A stretch of DNA of 64,000 nt from Pseudomonas sp. NC02 (lineage in GTDB: Bacteria > Pseudomonadota > Gammaproteobacteria > Pseudomonadales > Pseudomonadaceae). Every line of letters starts with the position of its first letter. Within the stretch, counting starts at the first letter, position 1. The DNA is taken from the NCBI RefSeq assembly GCF_002874965.1, contig NZ_CP025624.1:6826567-6890566 (forward strand). Reading direction: 5' to 3'. Below are positions 24,122-32,000 of the stretch, one piece after another. Under the pieces are notes generated by a model. It was not told where the DNA came from, searched no databases, and saw only the letters and a program-made list of their open reading frames with translations. Position numbers and translations under genes: made by a program.

Positions 24122-25420
24122 ATGCGTGAACCGGGCCTGTTGAAACCGGCGGTGCTGTGGCTGCTGCTGTTGGCGCCGCTGTTTTTCAGCACCTACGGCT
24201 TTGCCACGTGGGTCACCAGCCAGCGCAGCGACGTGGGCACGATGGTGTTCGGCTGGGAAACCCATATCCCGTTCTGGGCCTGGACCATCGTGCCCTACTG
24301 GTCGATCGACCTGCTCTACGGTTTCTCCCTGCTACTGCCAAGCACCCGCCATGAACTGAAACAACATGCCTTGCGCCTGCTGACGGCCCAAGTGATTGCC
24401 GTCACCTGCTTCCTGATCTGGCCCTTGCGCTTCACCTTTGAAAGGCCGGCGCTGGACGGCGTGTTTGGCTGGCTGTTTGCGGTACTCGCCGGGTTCGACA
24501 AGCCGTTCAACCAGGCGCCGTCGTTGCACATCGCGCTGCTGGTGGTGCTGTGGATAATGTATCAGCGGCATAGCCAGGGCCTGTGGCGCTGGCTGGTGCA
24601 TGGCTGGTTCGCGTTGATCGGCCTTTCGGTGCTGACCACTTATCAACATCACTTTATTGACTTACCCACAGGCGCCCTCGCCGGCTGGATGTGCGTGTGG
24701 CTGTGGCCGCTGGAACATCCGAGCCCGCTGCTGAATGCCCAGCTGACCAGGGACCGCCAGCGTTGGCGCCTGGGGCTGCGCTATGGCTTCGGGTCGCTGG
24801 TGTGTTTGATCCTGGCGTTTTCCCTTGGCGGCGGCTGGTTGTGGCTGCTTTGGCCGGCGGTATCCCTCGGCTTGATGAAGGCGAATTACCTGGTACTGGG
24901 CGTTTCGGGATTTCAGAAACGCGCCGACGGACGACTCACTCCGGCGGCGCGCTGGTTGTTGGCGCCTTATCTGGTGGCTGCCTGGATCAATTCCCGCCTG
25001 TGGACACGTAGACATCCACAGCCCGATCAGGTTGTGGATAACGTTTGGCTGGGGCGAATTCCCACCAGCGGTGAGCTGGGATCATTCAAGGCGGTGGTCG
25101 ATCTGTGCGCCGAATTGCCGATTAATCCACAGGGTCGCGCCTACTACAGCCTGCCAGTGCTCGATCTCACGGCGCCCACTGCAGCGCAATGCGTGGAAGC
25201 CGCCCAAGCGATAGAGCGGCTACGCTCAACCGGACCCTTGCTGGTGTGCTGCGCCCTCGGTTACTCACGCAGCGCCACCGCCGTGGCTGCATGGCTGCTG
25301 CATACCGGGCGCGCAGGCAATGTCGACGAGGCGGTGGCTATTATTCGTACAGCACGCCCACGTGTGGTCCTGCATTCCGCGCACCGTGAAGCCCTGGAGG
25401 GTTTAGCCCATGCCCGCTGA
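24122..25420 (+). CDS. ynbD: PAP2 phosphatase fused to dual-specificity phosphatase (YnbD-like)
   Basis: This 432-residue protein has an N-terminal PAP2-type membrane phosphatase domain (about residues 1-200) with the motifs PSLHIALL and YQHHFIDLPTG, several membrane helices, and a C-terminal cysteine-dependent phosphatase domain (about 300-432) with the CX5R loop CCALGYSRSA. Both domains remove phosphate from lipid or protein substrates; a combined enzyme could dephosphorylate a phosphatidyl-alcohol phosphate on either membrane face. It starts three bases after the ynbC-like stop and overlaps the next gene by 11 bases. The architecture and length match E. coli YnbD. The biological substrate is not known. 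Confidence 0.85.
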   Translation: MREPGLLKPAVLWLLLLAPLFFSTYGFATWVTSQRSDVGTMVFGWETHIPFWAWTIVPYWSIDLLYGFSLLLPSTRHELKQHALRLLTAQVIAVTCFLIWPLRFTFERPALDGVFGWLFAVLAGFDKPFNQAPSLHIALLVVLWIMYQRHSQGLWRWLVHGWFALIGLSVLTTYQHHFIDLPTGALAGWMCVWLWPLEHPSPLLNAQLTRDRQRWRLGLRYGFGSLVCLILAFSLGGGWLWLLWPAVSLGLMKANYLVLGVSGFQKRADGRLTPAARWLLAPYLVAAWINSRLWTRRHPQPDQVVDNVWLGRIPTSGELGSFKAVVDLCAELPINPQGRAYYSLPVLDLTAPTAAQCVEAAQAIERLRSTGPLLVCCALGYSRSATAVAAWLLHTGRAGNVDEAVAIIRTARPRVVLHSAHREALEGLAHAR

Positions 25421-25853
25421 TATGGAATTACAGGTCGTCGCCAGCCTGCTGCGGCGGGGCCGTTCCCTGGATCAGTTATCCACAGGCCTGACCTTGCTCG
25501 GCGTACTGTTCGGCCTCGCTCAACTGCTGATGGCCAGCATCACGCCGGTCTGCCTGATCCTCAGCCTGTGGATGATTGTGCTCGGGCTGCTGGAAAAATA
25601 TTGGGCGCTGCGGGTGGCCTTCGACGCCGACCTGTTCGCCCTGCTCGCCCGCGACACCGACCGCACGCCCGACTTCGACCAGGCCATGCAAACCCTTGGC
25701 CTGCAATCCGCCAAACGCGCAGGCCGCCCCTGGACCGAGCGCCGTCGCGGCGCCCTGAAACTGTTGCGCAAGCAAGCCTACCTGCTGGCGGCGCAAGTGC
25801 TGCTGACCGTGGCCGTCATCCTGGCCAGCCCCTGGCTGCCCTTCGCCGGATAA
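25410..25853 (+). CDS. Small membrane protein of the ynb-like cluster, unknown function
   Basis: This 147-residue protein has two hydrophobic segments near residues 24-62 and another at the C-terminus (AYLLAAQVLLTVAVILASPW), with a charged, Arg-rich central part (about 70-118). It overlaps the ynbD-like gene by 11 bases and ends nine bases before the acyltransferase gene, so it belongs to the operon. I recognise no family. It has no counterpart in the four-gene E. coli ynbABCD cluster that I know of. Its position suggests a subunit or scaffold for the lipid enzymes, but that is inference. Confidence 0.75.
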   Translation: MPADMELQVVASLLRRGRSLDQLSTGLTLLGVLFGLAQLLMASITPVCLILSLWMIVLGLLEKYWALRVAFDADLFALLARDTDRTPDFDQAMQTLGLQSAKRAGRPWTERRRGALKLLRKQAYLLAAQVLLTVAVILASPWLPFAG

Positions 25854-25862
25854 GGAATCCTC

Positions 25863-26483
25863 ATGTTCGAACCTGTGGTCGCCACCCTGATTACCTCCAT
25901 GGCCCGCACCGTCACCGGCGCCCGCAGCCTGTGGCTTGGCTGCGCGCCGGTGCCGGTGCAACGCATCTACTACGCCAACCACAGCAGCCACGGCGATTTC
26001 GTGCTGCTGTGGGCCTCGTTGCCGCAGAACCTGCGTAAATTCACCCGCCCGGTGGCCGGCAGCGACTACTGGAACACCAGCGCCCTGCGCCGCTACATCA
26101 TCAACCGGGTGTTCAACGGCGTGCTGATCGACCGCGAGCGCAAGGACCCTGTGGATAACCCTCTGGCGCCGATGCTTCAGGCCCTGGAAAACGGCGACTC
26201 GCTGATCATCTTTCCCGAGGGCACGCGCAACCTGGAAGACGGCCTGTTGCCGTTCAAAAGCGGGCTGTATCACCTGGCCAAGAGTTATCCACAAGCCGAA
26301 TTGATCCCGGTGTGGATCGCCAACCTCAACCGGGTCATGCCCAAGGGCCGTGTGCTGCCGCTGCCCTTGCTGTGCACCACCAGCTTCGGCGCACCGCTGC
26401 AACTGGAGGACGGCGAAGACAAGGCGCTGTTCCTCGCCCGCACCCGCGACGCCTTGCTCGCCCTTGCCCCGGAGCATTCCTGA
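25863..26483 (+). CDS. Lysophospholipid acyltransferase-like protein (PlsC family)
   Basis: This 206-residue protein has the two key motifs of glycerolipid acyltransferases: the catalytic NHSSHGD (H-x4-D) near residue 40 and the substrate-binding FPEGTRN near residue 119. It would transfer an acyl chain to a lysophospholipid or related acceptor at the membrane. It is short relative to PlsC (about 240) and has only one weak hydrophobic N-terminal stretch. It is the fifth gene of the cluster and ends one base before the CdsA-like gene. With a CDP-DAG synthase and CDP-alcohol transferase it completes the set needed to build a phospholipid from glycerol phosphate precursors. Confidence 0.87.
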   Translation: MFEPVVATLITSMARTVTGARSLWLGCAPVPVQRIYYANHSSHGDFVLLWASLPQNLRKFTRPVAGSDYWNTSALRRYIINRVFNGVLIDRERKDPVDNPLAPMLQALENGDSLIIFPEGTRNLEDGLLPFKSGLYHLAKSYPQAELIPVWIANLNRVMPKGRVLPLPLLCTTSFGAPLQLEDGEDKALFLARTRDALLALAPEHS

Positions 26484-26484
26484 G

Positions 26485-27417
26485 ATGGATAGCCAAACCC
26501 TGATGTTGTTCGGCGGGATCGGCGCGATCCTCGTGCTCGCCTCGCTGATCGGCCTGATCCTCAAACTGCGCACCCGTGGCACACCCAACGCGGTGATCGA
26601 CAACCTCAACGCCCGCATCAATGCGTGGTGGGTGATGGTGGTGGTGATCGGCGTGGCGTTCTGGCTCGGCACCGGCGCGGTGATCCTGCTGTTTTACGCC
26701 GTGTCGTTCTATGCCCTGCGGGAATTCCTCACACTCACGCCGACCCGGCGAAGCGATTACCCGGCGCTGGTGGCGGCCTTCTACCTGGCGCTGCCGCTGC
26801 AATACCTGCTGATCTACTTCGACTGGTACGGGCTGTTCTCGATCTTCATCCCGGTGTACGTGTTCCTGCTGCTGCCGATCCTCGCGTCACTGGGCGGCGA
26901 CAGTACGCACTTCCTGGAACGGGCATCGAAGGTGCAATGGGGGCTGATGATCGCGGTGTTCTGTGTGTCCTTCGTGCCGGCGCTGCTGACCCTGGATATC
27001 GTCGGCTACGAAGGCCGCAACCTGCTGCTGATTGCCTACCTGGTGATCGTGGTGCAACTGTCGGACGTGTTGCAGTACGTGTGCGGGAAGCTGTTCGGCA
27101 AACACAAGATCGCGCCCAACTTGTCGCCGTCTAAAACCGTGGAAGGGTTTGTCGGCGGGATTCTGCTGTCGTCGCTGATTGGCGCGGCGCTGTGGTGGAC
27201 CACGCCGTTCAACCCCTGGCAGTCGTTCCTGATTGCGCTGTTGATCAACCTGCTGGGATTTGCGGGCGGGATCGTGATGTCAGCGATCAAGCGCGACCGC
27301 GGCGTGAAAGATTGGGGGCACATGATCGAAGGGCACGGCGGGATGCTGGATCGGCTGGATTCAGTGTGTTTTGCCGCGCCGATCTTCTTTCATCTCGTGC
27401 GCTACTGGTGGACCTGA
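26485..27417 (+). CDS. ynbB: Phosphatidate cytidylyltransferase paralogue (CdsA family, YnbB-like)
   Basis: This 310-residue polytopic membrane protein ends with the CDP-diacylglycerol synthase signature (SAIKRDRGVKDWG, then GHGGMLDRLD). It makes CDP-diacylglycerol from CTP and phosphatidic acid, the donor for the CDP-alcohol transferase at the start of this operon. About eight membrane helices are expected. The essential cdsA of pseudomonads is in the frr-ispC-bamA region, so this is a dedicated paralogue. In E. coli, YnbB has been linked to glycolipid MPIase synthesis. The ATG at 26485 lies one base after the preceding stop codon; longer frames upstream are inside the acyltransferase gene. 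Confidence 0.88.
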   Translation: MDSQTLMLFGGIGAILVLASLIGLILKLRTRGTPNAVIDNLNARINAWWVMVVVIGVAFWLGTGAVILLFYAVSFYALREFLTLTPTRRSDYPALVAAFYLALPLQYLLIYFDWYGLFSIFIPVYVFLLLPILASLGGDSTHFLERASKVQWGLMIAVFCVSFVPALLTLDIVGYEGRNLLLIAYLVIVVQLSDVLQYVCGKLFGKHKIAPNLSPSKTVEGFVGGILLSSLIGAALWWTTPFNPWQSFLIALLINLLGFAGGIVMSAIKRDRGVKDWGHMIEGHGGMLDRLDSVCFAAPIFFHLVRYWWT

Positions 27418-27451
27418 CGACCACCTTCCTCCCCAAATCCACACAACCCCA

Positions 27452-27543
27452 GTGGCGAGGGAGCTTGCTCCCGCTGGAGTGCGCAGCGCTCCCAGGATTT
27501 TGGGGCCGCTACGCAGCCCAGCGGGAGCAAGCTCCCTCGCCAC
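27452..27543. repeat. REP-type inverted repeat, second family
   Basis: GTGGCGAGGGAGCTTGCTCC and its inverted copy GGGAGCAAGCTCCCTCGCCA flank a spacer of about 40 bases. The sequence differs from the three GTGGGAGCGGGC REPINs, so two REP families are present. It lies just downstream of the ynbB-like gene and could end or stabilise its mRNA. Confidence 0.88.
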
Positions 27544-27606
27544 AACAAGCGTCCTTACCACAATAAGAAAGCACCAGCCGGGAAGGTGCCCCCGGCGTCA
27601 TTATCT

Positions 27607-27719
27607 GATCGTTCCCACGCTCTGCGTGGGAATGCATCCGGTGACGCTCCGCGTCACGACTTTTAGAGCGGACGCGGAGCGTCCAGGGCGGCATTCCCAC
27701 GCGGAGCGTGGGAACGATC
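27607..27719. repeat. 113-bp composite palindromic element touching the 3' end of the lrp gene
   Basis: Outer inverted arms (27607-27635 and 27691-27719, beginning GATCGTTCCCACGC) each fold internally through CCCACGC/GCGTGGG. Between them are two smaller hairpins, GTGACGCTCCGCGTCAC (27641-27657) and GGACGCGGAGCGTCC (27670-27684). The last base of the element is the last base of the lrp stop codon. Together with the REP element at 27452 it fills the gene-free stretch 27418-27718. Confidence 0.88.
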
Positions 27720-28201
27720 TAGCCGGGAAGGTGACTCAGCGGCAACGCCCCGGGCGTCTTCACCGTCTGAATCGCGAAGTTACTGCGGATATCACTCACC
27801 CCCGGCAACTTCAACAAGCTCCCGGTCAGGAACCGTTCATACCCGCGCAAGTCCGGCACCACCACTTGCAGCAGGAAATCCGACTCCCCCGACACCAGAA
27901 ACGCCGAAATCACCTGGGGCAGCGCCGTCACCGCCAACCGAAACGCCTCCGCCTGTTCGTCGTTATGCCGCTCCACTTTCACCCCGACAAACACCGTCAG
28001 CCCCAACCCGACTTCATCCCGGTCCAGGCTTGCCTGATAACCACGAATCACCCCGGCCTCTTCCAGCAGCCGCACACGCCGCAAGCAGGGCGAGGCCGAC
28101 AGGCCAATCTCGTCCGCCAGTTGCACGTTGCTCAGCCGGCCATCCCGTTGCAGGGCTTCAAGAATCTTGCGGTCAAATGCGTCCAGCTTCAGATTTGGCA
28201 T
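27719..28201 (-). CDS. Lrp/AsnC-family transcriptional regulator
   Basis: This 160-residue regulator has an N-terminal winged helix-turn-helix (MPNLKLDAFDRKILEALQRD through LSNVQLADEIGLSASPCLRRV) and a C-terminal RAM ligand-binding domain. Such proteins form octamers and respond to amino acids. The start at 28201 matches the usual family length; a longer frame to 28273 is unlikely. It is divergent from a LysE-type exporter (start 28338), the classical arrangement of an Lrp regulator with its amino-acid efflux target. TTTCG-CC-CGAAA at 28212-28223, just upstream of its start, is a candidate operator. Its stop codon coincides with the end of the palindromic element at 27607-27719, so the C-terminus may have been trimmed or altered by that insertion. 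Confidence 0.9.
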   Translation of the reverse strand: MPNLKLDAFDRKILEALQRDGRLSNVQLADEIGLSASPCLRRVRLLEEAGVIRGYQASLDRDEVGLGLTVFVGVKVERHNDEQAEAFRLAVTALPQVISAFLVSGESDFLLQVVVPDLRGYERFLTGSLLKLPGVSDIRSNFAIQTVKTPGALPLSHLPG

Positions 28202-28337
28202 AAGTGAAATGTTTCGCCCGAAAAAAGTGGCAGATTGTGCCAAGACTAGACGCTTTTCCATCTGACTACGCAAGCACCTGCCCCGGCCTTCGCCCCTAAA
28301 ATTGCCCTACGAATCACCTACCGCAAGGGGCAGGCAC

Positions 28338-28967
28338 ATGGCAGAACTCTGGTTGTTTTTAGTCGCGTTGGCAGTGGTGTACCTGCTGCCCGGCCCGGAC
28401 ATGATCCTGCTGCTGCAAACCGGCGCCCGCCAGGGCAAGGCGATGGCACTGGCAACCGCAGGCGGCTTGGGCTTGGCGCGAGCCTGCCACGTGGCGCTGG
28501 CGGGGATGGGCCTGGCGACCCTGTTCAAGGTCGCACCCTGGACCTTCGATGTGGTGCGCCTGGGCGGTGCGGCGTATCTGCTGTGGATCGGCGTGCAGTG
28601 CCTGCGCTCAAACCTGCTGCCCAACCTGAACGCCGAGCACAGCACGACGCCGGCGCATGCCTGGCGCGAAGCCTTCCAGCGGGGTTTGCTGACCAACCTG
28701 CTCAACCCCAAGGCGCTGCTGTTCTGCTCCGTGCTGCTGCCGCAATTCATTGATCCACATGGCGCATCGGTGACGGCGCAGTTTGCGCTGTTGGGGGCGA
28801 TTCTGGTGGCGGTCGGCCTGGGATTCGACAGTTGCTATGGATTGGCCGGCGCAAGAATCGGCCGCTGGCTGGAACGCAGCCCGTCCGCCCAGCGCCTTCA
28901 GCAATGGCTGTTTGGCAGTCTTTTGATCGGTTTTGCGATACGCCTCACCTTCGTACAGCAAGCCTGA
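28338..28967 (+). CDS. LysE/RhtB-family amino-acid exporter
   Basis: This 209-residue inner-membrane protein has about six membrane helices and the N-terminal LysE/RhtB motif YLLPGPDMILLLQTGARQG. Members export amino acids or homoserine lactone-like compounds. The ATG at 28338 is preceded by a modest purine stretch (GGGGCAGG); the longer frame to 28302 lacks a ribosome site. It is divergent from the Lrp-family regulator, which probably controls it. The substrate cannot be inferred from sequence. Confidence 0.88.
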   Translation: MAELWLFLVALAVVYLLPGPDMILLLQTGARQGKAMALATAGGLGLARACHVALAGMGLATLFKVAPWTFDVVRLGGAAYLLWIGVQCLRSNLLPNLNAEHSTTPAHAWREAFQRGLLTNLLNPKALLFCSVLLPQFIDPHGASVTAQFALLGAILVAVGLGFDSCYGLAGARIGRWLERSPSAQRLQQWLFGSLLIGFAIRLTFVQQA

Positions 28968-29046
28968 GCTTTGCGGCGCATTTGCCGTCATCTTTTGTAT
29001 CAAAGAGACGTGTAAGATACGCGACACATTGCCAGGGATGCTCACC

Positions 29047-32000
29047 ATGTTTGATTCGTTAAAAGCGACCAGCCGCCGTTTTTTCGGGGCCTTGATCTCA
29101 GTGGTGAGTGTTCTGTTCAGCGCCGTTCGATGGCTGGCGCGCAGCCTGTTCGGCCAGTGGCAGCCGCCGCGCTGGCTGCAAGCCACAGGCAACGGTCTGG
29201 TCAACGTCGGCCACAAGGCCCGGGCTTATCCGCGCCAGGCTGCGGGCGGCGCGCTGGCCCTGGTACTGGTGCTGGCCGCGGGCTTTTACGGCTGGCACTG
29301 GTATTCCCACCTGCCACAGCCCCACACCGTGGGTTATTCGCTGCACAAGCCCAACCTGACGGATTACACCCAGCCGCAACCGGTTGTGGATAACTTGCAG
29401 GTACGCTTCGCCGAATCCGTGGCCCCGCTGGCGGCCATCGGCAAGCCGGTCACCGAAGGCATCACCCTCAAGCCTGCCATCGCCGGCGCCTGGCGCTGGG
29501 CGGATGACCGCAGCCTGGTGTTCACCCCGGAAAAAGACTGGCCCGTCGACGCCCACTACACCATCGACCTGGCCAAGAAAACCCTGTTGGCCGACGGCGT
29601 ACTGCTCAGCCAATACACCAGCCAATTCTCCACCCAGCCGTTCCGCGCCACCTTGACGCAAAACGAGCTGTACCAGGACCCGAGCAACCCGACGCAGAAA
29701 CAGCTGGTAGCGACCTTCCACTTTTCCCACCCGGTAGACGAAGACAGCGTACGCAAACGTGCCTCGGTCACCCTCGGCAAAGGCTTGGCCTACCGCGATG
29801 CGCAACTGCCCAATCGCCCGGAAATCACCTTCGACGAACACAAGCTTAACGCCTTTGTGCGCTCTGCCGCTCTGGCCACCCCACTGGAAAGCACCCCGGT
29901 CAGCGCCAAGCTCGATGAAGGCCTCAAGGCCCGTGATGGCGGCAATCCCAGCTCGGCGCCGCTGGTGGCCGAAGTCACCGTGCCCGGCCGCTATCGCCTG
30001 ACCTTTACCGGCGCCGAAGTCAGCTTTGTCGACAACGAGCGCGGCGAACCCGAGCCGGTGTTGATGTTCAGCAGTTCCAGCGCCGTGGCCGACGAGACCA
30101 TCGCCAACAAGGTGCAGGCCTGGATGCTGCCGGAAAAAGCCGAGGACGATACCCGCCCCTGGAACCTGCAAGACATCGACGACAAGCTGTTGGCCAGCAG
30201 CACCAAGGTCAAGCTGACCCACGTGCCGAGCGTCGAACCGCTGAACACCCTGCACGCCTTCAAGTTCAAGGCCCCGCCGGGCCGCGCCCTGTATGTGCGG
30301 GTGCCGGCCAACCTGGAAGCCATCGGCGGCTACCTGGCGAAAAATCCGACAGCCTCTCTCGTGAGCATGCCGGCTTATCCACGCACGCTGCAGTTCCTGT
30401 CCGACGGCGCCCTGCTCAGCCTCACCGGCGAAAAACGCCTGGGCTTCATGGCCCGTGGCGTACCCGGCGCCCATGTGGAAATCGCGCGCCTGCTGCCCAA
30501 CCAGTTGCAACACCTGGTGGACCAGAGCAGCGGTAGCTTTGCCCGACCGAATTTTGCCAATGACTACTTCGACCGGATGGTGGAGCGTCAGAGCCTGGAC
30601 ATTCCGCTGTCGGCTGGCGACCCGTCGAAAACCGTCTACGACAATGTCGACCTGAGCAGCTACCTGACGGCCAACGGCGGCCGCCGGGGGATTTTTGTGC
30701 TCAAGCTGAGCCCGCAGGACGACCCGGCTGATCGCACCTTCGACTACTCGCGCAACACCACCAGCGACCTGCGTTTCATCGTGGTCACCGACTTGGGCAT
30801 CATCGCCAAGCGCTCCAGCGATGGCAGCCACGATGTGTACGTGCAGTCCATCGGCAACGGCTCGCCGGTGTCCGACGCCCAGGTCGATATCATCGGCCGC
30901 AACGGTTTGCCGGTCGCCAGCGGCCATACCGACGCCGAAGGTCACGCGCACTTCGCCAAGCTGGATGAACTGCGCCGTGAGAAAACGCCGTTGATGTATG
31001 TGGTCAGTCGCGGCAATGACCAATCCTTCCTGCCGATTGCCCGTCAGTCGCAACAGCTGGATTTGTCACGCTTTGATGTAGGCGGCCTGGAAGAGGACGG
31101 TGCGATCAATCGCCTCAGCGCCTACCTGTTTACCGATCGCGGCCTGTACCGGCCCGGTGAGACCGCGCACCTGGGCATGATCGTGCGCAGCGGCGACTGG
31201 AAAGGCGCCCTGCAAGGCCTGCCGGTTGAGTTGCAGATCACCGACCCCCGTGGCCTTGAGGTGATTCGCCAGCCGTTGAAACTGTCGGCCAGCGGTTTTG
31301 AAACCTTCGATTTCCCAAGCAGCGAAGTAGCCCCATCCGGCGATTACACCGCGACCCTGCAACTGATCGGTGAGAAGCAGCGTCGTACCGACCTGGGCAG
31401 CGTCAGCTTCAAGGTCCGCGACTTTGAACCGGACCGGATGAAAGTCAGCCTGAGCCTGCACGATACACCGGTGCTGGGCTGGATCCCGCCGGACCAGGTG
31501 GTGGCCAAGGTCACCGCGATGCACTTGTTCGGCGCTCCGGCGGCGGGTCGTCGCGTCACGGCGAAAATGTCCCTGAGCCCCACGCTCGCGGCCTTTGATC
31601 GCTACCCGGATTACCGCTTCCGCCTGAATGACTCGCTGGAAGAAGCCAGCTCCGAAGACCTGGCCGAAACCACCGTCGACGACAATGGCCAGGCGGTGCT
31701 GGACCTGAACCTGCAACGCTTCGCCAACAGCACCTACCGCCTGCAAGTGATGACCCAGGTGTACGAAGCCGAAGGCGGTCGCAACGTCGCCGCACAAAGC
31801 GCATTGCTGGTGTCGGCGGCGCCGTACCTGGTGGGTGTGAAGAGCAAGGATTCGCTGTCTTTCGTCGCCAAGGACGCCCCGCGTGAAGTGCAATGGCTGG
31901 CCGTGGCGCCAGACCTTACGCCAGTCGCAGTCGACGGCCTGACCAGTGAAGTGGTCGAGCACCGCTACGTCTCGGTGCTGGTGAAGCAATCCAACGGCAC

